NCBI RefSeq assembly: GCF_007997075.1
Contig: NZ_VORS01000010.1
Location: forward strand, 1 to 64,000
Direction of reading: 5' to 3'
Length of the DNA stretch: 64,000 bases
Source of the DNA: Polaribacter sp. IC073
Lineage (GTDB): Bacteria > Bacteroidota > Bacteroidia > Flavobacteriales > Flavobacteriaceae
Shown here piece after piece: positions 41,496-51,080 of this stretch (the stretch's first letter is position 1; every line of letters starts with the position of its first letter). Below the pieces are notes generated by a model. That model was not told where the DNA came from and made no database searches. It was given only the letters and a program-made list of their open reading frames with translations. The position numbers and the translations under genes are program-made.

Positions 41496-44400
41496 ATGAC
41501 AAAAAAGGTACTTAGATTGCTGTTTATGTTTGGAGTATTCTGCACATGCGGTATGATGCAAGCGCAAACAACAGTAAAAGGGGTGGTTATTGATACTGCA
41601 ACAGGTTTCGGTCTTCCGGGAGCAAGCGTAATGATTAAGAACACCTCAAACGGAACAACAACAGATTTTGATGGTAAATACAGTATTAAGGTTGCAAAAG
41701 CCAATGCTGTTTTACAATTTACTTACATGGGGTATGTAACTCAGGAAAAGGCCTTAAATGGTGCAGCTGTTATAAACATTTCTTTAGCAGAAGATGTAAA
41801 TCAATTGAATGAAATAGTAATAACCGCTCTTGGTATTAAAAGAGAAAGAAAATCTTTAGGTTATGCTGTGCAAGAAGTAAAAGGAGAAAGCTTAACAGAA
41901 GCAAGAGAAACTAACGTAGCCAACGCTTTAGCTGGTAAAATAGCGGGTGTGCAAATTATTAAAGGAAGTAATGGTCCTGCGAGTTCTTCTAAAATTGTTT
42001 TAAGAGGTAACAGTTCTTTATCTGGTGACAACCAACCTTTAATTGTGGTTGATGGTATTCCTATGGACAACTTTACAGGTGCTGATAATACAGATTTTTT
42101 CAATCCATCTCAAGATTTAGGGAATGGTTTAGGAGATTTAAATTCAGATGATATCGAAACGATGACTGTTTTAAAAGGTGCTTCTGCAGCAGCTTTATAT
42201 GGTTCTCGTGCTGGTAATGGTGTTATTTTAATTACAACCAAAACAGGGAAATCTAGAAAAGGTTTAGGTATTACAGTTTCTGTAACTACTGGTTTTGAAA
42301 GATTATTTATTAAGCCAAAAACACAAAAGTCCTTTGGGCAAGGTAACGAAGGTATCTATGTAAATAATTCTGGTTCTAGCTGGGGTCCTAAAATTGAAGG
42401 ACAATCAGTAGCAGATTGGAAAGGTGATCAAGTTTCTTTAAGAGCTTATGATAATTTAGATAACTTTTACAATGGTGGCTTTAGCCAAAATTATAGCGTA
42501 TCTTTTCAACAACAAGCTACAGAAGCAACATCTCTATATACTTCTGTAAATTATTTAGAAAATGAAAGCAATATTCCTGGATCTACATTAGAAAGATTAA
42601 ACCTTACCACTAGAGCTGTCTCTAAATTTGGTGAAGACAATAAATGGACAACAGATGTTAAAGTACAATACATCAATGCAAATGCTGGTAACAGACCTTT
42701 AAATGGTAGTAATAATAACAATGCTTTTGGTACGGTAGCACAATTACCTGTATCTGTAGATATCACTCAGTTTCAAAATAGTTCTGATGAATTTGGTAAC
42801 ATGAGATGGTATGTTTCAGAAAATGCTGAAAATCCATATTGGTCTGTAAAAAATAGGTTAAGTGAAGATGCTAGAGATCGTTTCTTATTAAATGGATCTT
42901 TAAAATATAAATTTAATGACTGGTTAAGTTCTGAAGTAAATGCAGGAGCAGATTTATATACAACCACAACAGAATCTAAATTATATTCTGGCAGCCCAGA
43001 TAGTGAAACAGGTAGATATAGTTTTGGTAAAGATTCTTTTATCGAGAAAAATTACAGTTTACTATTACTTGCTAATAAAGATGATGTTATTGGTAAATTT
43101 GGTGGTGCAGTAACACTTGGTGGTAACATAATGGCAAGATCTTCTAATTTTATTAGAGGAAGTTCTGGTGACTTAGTAGTTCCAAACTTATTTACGTTGA
43201 ATAACGGAGTAAATCCTTCAAACATCAACCAAGGTTCTAGAGAGAAAAAAATAAACTCTATTTATGGTACATTCCAAGTAAATTATAACGGCTATTTATT
43301 TGTAGATTTTACTGCTCGTAATGACTGGTCTTCTACATTGAGTGAAGAAAACAGATCTTTTTTCTATCCGTCAATAAGTACTTCTTTTGTATTTACTGAT
43401 ATGTTAAAAAAACAAAATGTAGATTTACCTAGCTGGTTAACTTTTGGTAAAGTTAGAGCATCGTATGCTACTGTTGGTAATGACTTAGGAGAATATGAAC
43501 TTTACAACTATTATACTGTTGGTAATGATGCTAATAACAACACTACTGCAGGTACTAACAATGTACTATTTAACCCAGATTTAAGAAGTGAATTAATTAA
43601 ATCTAAAGAAATAGGTGTCGAAGGAAGATTCTTTAACAATCGTTTAGGTTTAGATTTTGCAATGTATCAATCAAATGCAACAAATCAGTTAATCAACTTA
43701 CCTTTAGACCCTTTAAGTGGTTACAACTCTAAAAAAGTAAACGCTGGTGATGTTCAGAACAAAGGTTTTGAATTGTCTCTAAACGGTAAAATTTTACACA
43801 ACCCAGAAGGTTTAAATTGGGAAGCAAGCATCAACTACTCTCAAAATGACAATACAATTGAGCGTTTAGCTGAAGATGTAACACAATTTCGTTTGGGAGG
43901 GTATGACAACTTAGCTGTTTTAGCTATTGAAAAAGGAGTATATGGTGAAATTTGGGGAACTAAATATGCACGTGTTCAAGATGTCGCAAGTGCTAATTTT
44001 GGCCAAATTATTGTGGATGGCAACGGTTTACCAACAGCTACTTCAGATAAATTTAAATTAGGTGAACAACAACCAGATGCTTTAATTAGTTTTTCAAATA
44101 CATTTACTTACAACAATTTATCTCTTGGTTTCTTAGTGGATGCAAGTATTGGTGGAGAAATATTCTCTGGCTCTAATTTAGCATTACAACAATCGGGAAC
44201 TGCAGCTGAAACAGTTGTAAACGGATTAAGAGAAGACTTCATCTTAGAAGGTGTTGTTAGTGATGGTGGCTCTGGTTTTGTTGCAAACACTACCGCAGTA
44301 TCTCCTCAAGATTACTGGACAGCCATAACAGCAAGATCGGGTAACTTAGGTATCAATGAAGCAAATATTTACGATGCTACACATGTAAGGTTAAGAAATG

Positions 44401-44621
44401 TAAACCTTAATTATAACTTAAAAAGTAATTGGTTAACAACCTCAGGTATCCAAAGTGCTAAAATTGGAATTTCTGCAAACAACGTTTGGATGATAAAAAA
44501 TAACTTAAATGGTATCGATCCAGAATCTGTATTTGCTACATCTACCAATGCTACAGGTTTTGAATATCTTTCACCACCAACAACAAGTAGCGTATTCTTG
44601 AATGTATCTTTAAGTTTCTAA
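41496..44621 (+). CDS. SusC-like TonB-dependent outer-membrane transporter (pair 3)
   Basis: Encodes 1041 residues. A leader ending MQAQ is followed by a carboxypeptidase-D-like domain (about 25-103), plug (about 110-235, with LKGASAAALYGSRAGNGVILITTK) and barrel ending NVSLSF. The motif ALGIKRERKSLGYAVQEV marks a SusC branch distinct from pairs 1 and 2, which carry GFGTKKK or GYGTQKK at the same place. It heads a two-gene operon with SusD. Its position next to the N-glycan-type operon makes it the likely importer for that substrate. Confidence 0.96.
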   Translation: MTKKVLRLLFMFGVFCTCGMMQAQTTVKGVVIDTATGFGLPGASVMIKNTSNGTTTDFDGKYSIKVAKANAVLQFTYMGYVTQEKALNGAAVINISLAEDVNQLNEIVITALGIKRERKSLGYAVQEVKGESLTEARETNVANALAGKIAGVQIIKGSNGPASSSKIVLRGNSSLSGDNQPLIVVDGIPMDNFTGADNTDFFNPSQDLGNGLGDLNSDDIETMTVLKGASAAALYGSRAGNGVILITTKTGKSRKGLGITVSVTTGFERLFIKPKTQKSFGQGNEGIYVNNSGSSWGPKIEGQSVADWKGDQVSLRAYDNLDNFYNGGFSQNYSVSFQQQATEATSLYTSVNYLENESNIPGSTLERLNLTTRAVSKFGEDNKWTTDVKVQYINANAGNRPLNGSNNNNAFGTVAQLPVSVDITQFQNSSDEFGNMRWYVSENAENPYWSVKNRLSEDARDRFLLNGSLKYKFNDWLSSEVNAGADLYTTTTESKLYSGSPDSETGRYSFGKDSFIEKNYSLLLLANKDDVIGKFGGAVTLGGNIMARSSNFIRGSSGDLVVPNLFTLNNGVNPSNINQGSREKKINSIYGTFQVNYNGYLFVDFTARNDWSSTLSEENRSFFYPSISTSFVFTDMLKKQNVDLPSWLTFGKVRASYATVGNDLGEYELYNYYTVGNDANNNTTAGTNNVLFNPDLRSELIKSKEIGVEGRFFNNRLGLDFAMYQSNATNQLINLPLDPLSGYNSKKVNAGDVQNKGFELSLNGKILHNPEGLNWEASINYSQNDNTIERLAEDVTQFRLGGYDNLAVLAIEKGVYGEIWGTKYARVQDVASANFGQIIVDGNGLPTATSDKFKLGEQQPDALISFSNTFTYNNLSLGFLVDASIGGEIFSGSNLALQQSGTAAETVVNGLREDFILEGVVSDGGSGFVANTTAVSPQDYWTAITARSGNLGINEANIYDATHVRLRNVNLNYNLKSNWLTTSGIQSAKIGISANNVWMIKNNLNGIDPESVFATSTNATGFEYLSPPTTSSVFLNVSLSF

Positions 44622-44640
44622 AAATTAAAAAATATAAGTA

Positions 44641-46554
44641 ATGAAAAAAATATTAAAAAAAGCGAACTTACTTGGCGTAATGCTGTTGGCATTTATATCT
44701 TGTTCAGATTTTGAAGAGATTAATGTGAACCCTACAGCTGCAAGTGAGGATCAAGTACAAACAGAGTATTTTATTAATAGTTCTATTGGTGGCACACAAC
44801 AAAACCCACACATTGCAGAACGTATATTTATTCTTTATTGGGATGATGCAGGTAGAATGACCAGAGTAGGTACATTATCTGAAGGAAGCTCTAACGATGG
44901 ATGGTCTAGTGATTATTACAACGGATATGTATCTTCTTGGTTAAGAAACATAAACGCTGGTATTGAAATTGCTGATAAACAAATAGCTTCAGGAAACTTT
45001 AAAGAGCACACACCAAACCTTAAACAAGTTGCTAGAATTTGGCGTGCTTATATTATGAGTGAAATGACAGACAATTTTGGACCAATTCCTATCAACGGTT
45101 TTCAAGGTGTAAATCCAGAATATAGTAATGTAAAAGAGGTTTACTACTATATGTTACAAGAATTAAATGAAGCTACGGCTGCTTTAGATTTATCCGTTTC
45201 AAACCCTGGTGATGCATTAAAAAAATTAGATCCAGCTTATGGATACGATTATGCCAAATGGCAGAAATATGGCAACTCTTTAAGAATGCGTTTAGCGATG
45301 CGTTTGTCTGAAGTAGATCCTGCAAAAGCACAGTCTGAATTTGAAGATGCTGCTAATAATACTTTTATTTCTGACGCATCAGAAAACTTCAAAGTAAAAG
45401 AAGTTGCTGGCTGGAATGATTATACAGGTGTAATGACGAGACAATGGTGGGATCATGAAGTTTCTGCAACGCTTAACAATTTAATGATTGGTTTAGGTGG
45501 TGTAACCTCACAAAGCATGCTGTCTGCAGATAAACACAGTCATATTAAACCCGCAAATTATATGGGACTTAAATTTGATAATCATTTTTCTAGTATGACA
45601 AATGATCCTTCTGCAGGTTTCTTTTTCGATGGTTTACAAAACACGATCGATCCAAGAGCTTATGATTTATTTAAAATTCCTGGAGATTTTAGCGATCCAG
45701 AATTTAATGCATATCCTTCATGGAATAGCAATGCATCAATTACAAAAAGAAACCTTGTAGATGCTTCAGATACTGTTGTGAAAGAAATTGAAGCAGCTTT
45801 TACTTGGAATGCTTATGCTGCAGGTAATTGGGGTGAAAAAGGATCTAAAAACAAAGTATACGGTTTTACAGGTACATTACCTCGATTAGCTAACAAATAC
45901 AGAAATGATTCTAATAGCAGAATATTCTTTGCTTCTTGGGAGTCTCACTTTTTAATTGCTGAAGCTGCTTTAAGAGGATGGAATGTACCTATGACTGGGC
46001 AAGTAGCTTACGAAAAAGGGATTGCAGACAGTTTTACTTATAACGGTGTTTCTAGTCAATTAGGAGACTACCTAACTTCTCAAGACTATAGTAGAGTAGG
46101 AACTTCTGTTAGCTGGACACATACAATCGAACCAGCTGCAACTATTGCTGTAACTTACGTAGACGGGTATACAGCTACTGCAGGTAATATGAATTTAAAG
46201 TACCCAGAAAACACAATCTATAAAAATGGTGCTATAAAAAATGACCTTTTAACAAAGATTATAACTCAGAAATTTATTGCACAAACGCCATGGTTACCTT
46301 TGGAAACTTGGAGTGATCACAGAAGACTTGGATTGCCATTTTTTGAAAATGCTGCAATTGAAAAGCCTTTAACTGATATGCCTCAATTAACGAATGGAAA
46401 TTTCATGACGAACAGCATTAATTTTTATGGGCAACGTTTAAAATACCCTTCAAACTTCTCAAGCAATATTCCTGGTGGATACGAACAAGCAGTTGATAAA
46501 TTAGGTGGTCCTGATAGTGTTTTTACCCCTTTATGGTGGGCACAACAGAACTAA
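44641..46554 (+). CDS. SusD-like_2 family outer-membrane lipoprotein (pair 3)
   Basis: Encodes 637 residues with lipobox FISC (C21). It begins DFEEINVNPTAA and contains YAKWQKYGNSLRMRLAMRLSEVDP, both typical of the SusD-like_2/RagB branch rather than classical SusD. The WESHFLIAEAALRGW segment is the family's late helical motif. It lies 19 bp after SusC. The family difference from pairs 1 and 2 fits the different SusC branch and suggests a different ligand, probably the N-glycan material handled by the downstream operon. That link is inference from location. Confidence 0.92.
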   Translation: MKKILKKANLLGVMLLAFISCSDFEEINVNPTAASEDQVQTEYFINSSIGGTQQNPHIAERIFILYWDDAGRMTRVGTLSEGSSNDGWSSDYYNGYVSSWLRNINAGIEIADKQIASGNFKEHTPNLKQVARIWRAYIMSEMTDNFGPIPINGFQGVNPEYSNVKEVYYYMLQELNEATAALDLSVSNPGDALKKLDPAYGYDYAKWQKYGNSLRMRLAMRLSEVDPAKAQSEFEDAANNTFISDASENFKVKEVAGWNDYTGVMTRQWWDHEVSATLNNLMIGLGGVTSQSMLSADKHSHIKPANYMGLKFDNHFSSMTNDPSAGFFFDGLQNTIDPRAYDLFKIPGDFSDPEFNAYPSWNSNASITKRNLVDASDTVVKEIEAAFTWNAYAAGNWGEKGSKNKVYGFTGTLPRLANKYRNDSNSRIFFASWESHFLIAEAALRGWNVPMTGQVAYEKGIADSFTYNGVSSQLGDYLTSQDYSRVGTSVSWTHTIEPAATIAVTYVDGYTATAGNMNLKYPENTIYKNGAIKNDLLTKIITQKFIAQTPWLPLETWSDHRRLGLPFFENAAIEKPLTDMPQLTNGNFMTNSINFYGQRLKYPSNFSSNIPGGYEQAVDKLGGPDSVFTPLWWAQQN

Positions 46555-46605
46555 ATAATAAAAGTAGTTTAGAATAAACTATTTATTTTTTTGAATTATT
46601 TGATT

Positions 46606-46634
46606 GAAAGGAGCGTTTTAAAAATGCTCCTTTC
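46606..46634 (+). terminator. Rho-independent terminator after SusC-SusD pair 3
   Basis: gaaaggagc (46606-46614) pairs perfectly with gctcctttc (46626-46634), followed by TTTTTG. It is 52 bp past the SusD stop. Confidence 0.85.
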
Positions 46635-46661
46635 TTTTTGCAGAAAAGTGAAGCAAAAAAA

Positions 46662-46698
46662 AAACAGTTCGCAAAGAATTATTCTTTATGAACTGTTT
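46662..46698 (-). terminator. Rho-independent terminator after the LytTR regulator
   Basis: aaacagttc (46662-46670) pairs with gaactgttt (46690-46698), and an inner aaagaa/ttcttt pairing extends the stem. On the minus strand the stem runs into ten T residues. It lies 42 bp past the response-regulator stop. Confidence 0.88.
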
Positions 46699-46739
46699 AA
46701 ATTATAATAGCAAGCAAGTATATTTTTATTCAAAAAAAA

Positions 46740-47450
46740 CTACATAGAAGAGCTTAATACCTTTTCTTTTACATCATGAATGTAAGACCTACCAATAACA
46801 TACTTCATACCATCTATTTCGATGCAATTGCCTTCTACGGCGTCAATTTTATCCATAGCAATGGTGTAAGATCTATGTATTCTAATAAAGTTCTTAGCAG
46901 GTAAAAGCTTTGTAAAATCAGATAATGTGCTGTGAATCATAAACCGACCAGAAGTTGTATTAATCTTCAAATAATCTTTAAGACACTCAATAACCAATAT
47001 TTCATCTAAAAATATCTTTTTCATTTTTTTCTTATCAATTTTAACAAAAAGATAAGGGCGCGTTTGATTCGTTTCTGTTGTTACTTTATCTGTATCTAAC
47101 CTATTATAAACCTTATTTAAAGCTTTCATAAATCTAGGAAAATCAAAAGGTTTTACTAAATAATCTAGCACATCTAATTCATACGTTTCAATAGCAAACT
47201 CAGTATAAGCACTCGTCACAATAATTAAAGGAGGGTTTATTAAACTTTTTATAAAATTAAGTCCGTCTAAAACGGGCATGTTAATATCTAAAAAAATAAC
47301 ATCAACAGTATTGTCCTTTAAAAAATTTAAAGCATCAATAGCATTGTTAAACGTATTTATTAATGTTGCACCTTCAATTTGCTCTAAATAGTTTTTTACA
47401 ACATTAACAGCTAAAGGTTCATCATCAATAATTAAGCATTTTATTTTCAT
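46740..47450 (-). CDS. LytTR-family response regulator
   Basis: Encodes 236 residues. A receiver domain (1-118) has acidic residues D9-D10, phosphoacceptor D55 in VIFLDINMP, and a conserved lysine in VKPFDFP. A LytTR DNA-binding domain follows (about 132-232, with FIRIHRSYTIAMDKIDAV). It lies 46 bp after the sensor kinase and forms a pair with it. Such pairs bind direct repeats upstream of target genes. The divergent GH92 operon and the SusC/SusD pair 3 flank it, which makes them the likely targets; this is inference. Confidence 0.94.
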   Translation of the reverse strand: MKIKCLIIDDEPLAVNVVKNYLEQIEGATLINTFNNAIDALNFLKDNTVDVIFLDINMPVLDGLNFIKSLINPPLIIVTSAYTEFAIETYELDVLDYLVKPFDFPRFMKALNKVYNRLDTDKVTTETNQTRPYLFVKIDKKKMKKIFLDEILVIECLKDYLKINTTSGRFMIHSTLSDFTKLLPAKNFIRIHRSYTIAMDKIDAVEGNCIEIDGMKYVIGRSYIHDVKEKVLSSSM

Positions 47451-47496
47451 TCGTTCTCGTTTTCATAAAACTCTGTTTTTCACAATAAAAGTATCT

Positions 47497-48552
47497 TTAA
47501 GTTACTTTTATTTGTAGGTGTACAGAAAATTTATTTTCATTATTTATAGTTAATTTATAATCGTTTTTTTGATAGCCTAAAGTTAACCTTTTTTTTACAT
47601 TTTCTAAACCGATACCACTAGAATGTTCAAAAGTGTTTTCATTGTTAATTATTGTTGGTAAAGGATTGGTAATTGTAAAATACAAAAAGTCTTCTTTTAC
47701 AGCAAAGTCTATTTCAATCTTCCTAACACCTATGTTCTTATTAACACCATGTTTAAAGGCATTTTCAACAAATGTAAGTAGTAAAATAGGTGCAATTTCT
47801 TTGTCTTGAATATCCCCAGAAATAGACATATTAATTTCTAAGGAGTCGTCGTGACGAATTTTTTCTAAATCTAAATAATTTTGAATACAACATATTTCGT
47901 TTGACAACGATTGCCTTTGAGACTTTGTTTCATAAAGAAGATAACGCATTAGTTCTGAAAGCCTCATAATAATTTTTGGTGTTTTTTCAGACTTTTCTAA
48001 AGCTAACGAATGTATATTATTAAGCGTATTAAAAAAAAAGTGCGGAGAAACCTGTGCTTTTAAAAACAACAGTTCTGTTTCTAATTGCGTTTTTTCAAGA
48101 TCTGCAACTCGTTTTTGCTTCTCTAAAAAATCTAAAGTAACTTTAATCGCTGTCACAAAAGTAATCACATACACCTCTCCTATCATCATGTCTAAAACAT
48201 AATTTAATGACAATGAACTTATAGGATCTGGGCCTTCTGGCCAGACTTCATTACTTATTAAAAAATAGGTTAAATTGAATTTTGCGATCACCATTAAAAA
48301 TATAACAGTAAAAAACAAAGTTATGTATAGCGTATACTTTTTTTTGAATAAAAATTTTGGCATCAAAAAAAAGATATTAAAATAGCATAAAGTAATGTGT
48401 ATCGGAAACCCTAAAAGATTCGTTTTTAACGAATATAAATAATCATTAAAGTAACTTCCCCAGCGAAATGTGTTAAAAAGAAAATAGACAGACCAAAATA
48501 CAATGTGATGTCTAAAAGATATTTTATGCAGGTGATTGGATGTGAAATTCAT
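47497..48552 (-). CDS. LytS/YehU-type sensor histidine kinase
   Basis: Encodes 351 residues. Four membrane segments occupy roughly residues 12-140, with almost no periplasmic domain, followed by a coiled-coil linker, the His_kinase domain with phosphoacceptor H171 in SPHFFFNTLNN, and an ATPase domain with the N box VENAFKHGV and G box SSGIGLENVKKRL. The absence of a large sensor domain means it does not bind glycans as hybrid two-component systems do; it may sense a signal in the membrane or through a transporter. It is divergent from the GH92 operon. Confidence 0.93.
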   Translation of the reverse strand: MNFTSNHLHKISFRHHIVFWSVYFLFNTFRWGSYFNDYLYSLKTNLLGFPIHITLCYFNIFFLMPKFLFKKKYTLYITLFFTVIFLMVIAKFNLTYFLISNEVWPEGPDPISSLSLNYVLDMMIGEVYVITFVTAIKVTLDFLEKQKRVADLEKTQLETELLFLKAQVSPHFFFNTLNNIHSLALEKSEKTPKIIMRLSELMRYLLYETKSQRQSLSNEICCIQNYLDLEKIRHDDSLEINMSISGDIQDKEIAPILLLTFVENAFKHGVNKNIGVRKIEIDFAVKEDFLYFTITNPLPTIINNENTFEHSSGIGLENVKKRLTLGYQKNDYKLTINNENKFSVHLQIKVT

Positions 48553-48740
48553 TAAAAAAAACTTTTTTTTGATGTTTAGGAGCGTTGTTATGTTGTCTGT
48601 CTAAATTTGTTTTAATAGTGGTTAAATTTATGAATTTTTATAGATTAAATATATCTTGGCTTTTTATTTTTAATAAAAATGTATTCTGTAGATATTATTT
48701 AAGAGATATAGAACAACGTTTTGTTTTTGGAAATATAAGG

Positions 48741-48758
48741 AATAGAATTCATTCTATT
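48741..48758 (+). promoter_or_regulatory. Palindromic candidate operator upstream of the GH92 operon
   Basis: aatagaat, tc, attctatt form a perfect 8+2+8 inverted repeat, 66 bp upstream of the GH92 start and in the divergent gap with the sensor kinase. An AGAGGA Shine-Dalgarno-like sequence lies 10 bp before that start. The palindrome is a candidate regulator site, though LytTR proteins usually prefer direct repeats. Confidence 0.4.
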
Positions 48759-48824
48759 TATCCAATAACAAGTTTAAAAAATAGAAAAAAGAAAATAGTA
48801 GTTTACTAATTCAGAGGAACACAT

Positions 48825-51080
48825 ATGAAAAAAAAATACCTATTAATTATTTGCACTATTTTAATTGCAAGCTGTACTAAAAAAACAGGCAACTCAAATA
48901 CGAATCAAAAAGCTTCAATTAGTTACGTAGATCCTTTTATAGGAACTGGCGGTCATGGACATACATATCCAGGTGCTACGGTTCCTTTTGGTATGCTACA
49001 AGTAAGTCCTGTAAATGGAGTTAGTGCATGGGACTGGTGTTCTGGCTATCATTATTCAGACTCTATCGCTGTTGGTTTTAGTCATTTAAGTTTAAGCGGA
49101 ACAGGTATTGGAGATTTGGCTGATATCATTTTTATGCCTGTAAATAAAGAAGTAGATTTATCTGTGAATCCGCAATCGAGAGATAGTATTTCTTACAAAT
49201 CTTCTTACAGCCACGAAAATGAAAAAGCATCTCCTGGGTATTATCAGGTTTTTTTAGAAGATCATGCTATTAATGTAGAATTAACAACCTCTAAAAGAAC
49301 TGCAAACCATAAATACACATATAAAAAAGAGGATAAAAACTCAGTTGTAATCGATTTAGGATTTGCCATCAATTGGGACAGACCTTTAGAAACTTCCTTA
49401 AAAATTGAAGATGAATTTACCATAACCGGAACGCGATTCAGTAAAGGTTGGGCTAATAACCAAAAAGTATTTTTTGTTGCTAAATTTTCGAAACCAATTA
49501 CAAGATACAAATTATATGCAGATGGTCATTTAACAGATACAAGAACAGCAAAAAGCACAAAAACAGCCACACAATTATTTTTTGAAACGGATGTTAAAAA
49601 TGAATTACAAGTAAAAGTAGCACTCTCTTCTGTAAGTGTAGAAAATGCGAAAGACAATTTAGATACGTCTGATTTTAATTTTGAAAACGTAAAAACAGCC
49701 GCAGAAAATTCTTGGGAGAAAGCATTGTCTAGCTTTAATATAGAAACGAAAACAGATTCTTTAAAAACTATTTTCTATACAGCATTATATCATGCACAAC
49801 TTGCTCCTGTTACTTTTAGTGATAAAAACGGACAATTTAGGCTAGAGAATGACAGTATTGCAAACGCAGAAAACTATACTGCGTATTCTACTTTATCTCT
49901 TTGGGATACTTTTAGAGCAGAACACCCTTTATTAACATTAATTGCTCCTGATAAAACATCTGATATGATCAACTCGATGTTGGCATATTATGAAACGAAA
50001 AAAATATTACCAGTTTGGACTTTGTACGGAAACGAAACAAATACAATGACAGGGTATCATTCTATACCCGTAATTGTAGATGCTTATAAAAAAGGCATTC
50101 GTGGTTTTGATGCTGAAAAAGCATACGAAGCGATGAAAAACACGATGATGCAGGACGAACGTGGCTTAAATCATTACAAAAAGTATGGCTATATTCCTTA
50201 TAATTTAATAGATGAATCTGTAACCATTTCTTTAGAATATGCATACGATGATTGGTGTGTTGCAGAAATGGCAAAAATGTTAGGAAAAGAAGATGACTCT
50301 CAATTTTTCTTAAATCGCTCTAAAGCATATCAACACTTGTTTGACAAAGAAAGTGGATTTATGCGTGGAAAATCTGAAGATGGTAAATCTTGGAACGAAC
50401 CTTTCGACCCTAAACATTCGAACCACAGAGAACAAACAGATTACACAGAAGGAAATGCTTGGCAGCACAGTTGGTTTGTACCACATGCAGTCGATAATTT
50501 AATAGAAATTCATGGAAGTAACGAAGTTTTTGCTAGTCGTTTAGAGCAACTATTTACAGAAAGCTCTGAAATTACAGGAGACAATGTTTCTGCGGATATT
50601 ACTGGTCTTATCGGTCAATATGCACATGGAAACGAACCTAGTCATCATATTGCGTATATGTTTAATCACGCAGAACAACCTTGGCGAACACAATTTTGGG
50701 CACGTCATATTATGGATACGCAATATAATACGACTCCAAACGGATTGAGTGGAAATGAAGACTGCGGACAAATGAGCGCTTGGTATGTTTTGAGTTCTAT
50801 GGGCTTATACCCTATGAATCCGGCTTCTGGTGAATACGAAATTGGAACGCCGATTTTTGAAAAAGCAACCATGAATCTTCCAAATGGAAAAACATTTACT
50901 ATTGAAGCAGAAAATGTATCTGATAAAAACATCTACATACAGTCTGCAACCTTTAATGGCAAAGATTTTAATAAGACAGCAATCTCTCATCAAGATATTT
51001 TAAAAGGTGGCACTTTACATTTTAAAATGGGTGCTGAACCAAACAAACAATGGGGAATTTCTAAAAACATGCAAGAATAA
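48825..51080 (+). CDS. GH92 alpha-mannosidase lipoprotein (first copy)
   Basis: Encodes 751 residues with lipobox IASC (C17). It has a beta-sandwich N-domain beginning YVDPFIGTGGHGHTYPGA and an (alpha/alpha)6 barrel. The likely acid is E542 in TEGNAWQHSW and the likely base is D646 in GNEDCGQMSAW, close in spacing to characterised GH92 enzymes; HGNEPSHH lies between. These are calcium-dependent inverting exo-alpha-mannosidases of high-mannose N-glycans. It opens the plus-strand operon and its stop overlaps the next start by 1 bp. Linkage (1,2; 1,3; 1,6) is not determined. Confidence 0.95.
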   Translation: MKKKYLLIICTILIASCTKKTGNSNTNQKASISYVDPFIGTGGHGHTYPGATVPFGMLQVSPVNGVSAWDWCSGYHYSDSIAVGFSHLSLSGTGIGDLADIIFMPVNKEVDLSVNPQSRDSISYKSSYSHENEKASPGYYQVFLEDHAINVELTTSKRTANHKYTYKKEDKNSVVIDLGFAINWDRPLETSLKIEDEFTITGTRFSKGWANNQKVFFVAKFSKPITRYKLYADGHLTDTRTAKSTKTATQLFFETDVKNELQVKVALSSVSVENAKDNLDTSDFNFENVKTAAENSWEKALSSFNIETKTDSLKTIFYTALYHAQLAPVTFSDKNGQFRLENDSIANAENYTAYSTLSLWDTFRAEHPLLTLIAPDKTSDMINSMLAYYETKKILPVWTLYGNETNTMTGYHSIPVIVDAYKKGIRGFDAEKAYEAMKNTMMQDERGLNHYKKYGYIPYNLIDESVTISLEYAYDDWCVAEMAKMLGKEDDSQFFLNRSKAYQHLFDKESGFMRGKSEDGKSWNEPFDPKHSNHREQTDYTEGNAWQHSWFVPHAVDNLIEIHGSNEVFASRLEQLFTESSEITGDNVSADITGLIGQYAHGNEPSHHIAYMFNHAEQPWRTQFWARHIMDTQYNTTPNGLSGNEDCGQMSAWYVLSSMGLYPMNPASGEYEIGTPIFEKATMNLPNGKTFTIEAENVSDKNIYIQSATFNGKDFNKTAISHQDILKGGTLHFKMGAEPNKQWGISKNMQE

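Noticed and set aside
48585..48809. A plus-strand open frame of 74 codons just upstream of GH92.
   Set aside because: It occupies the divergent promoter region, has an odd composition rich in F, Y, N and I typical of untranslated AT-rich DNA, and contains the palindrome at 48741-48758.
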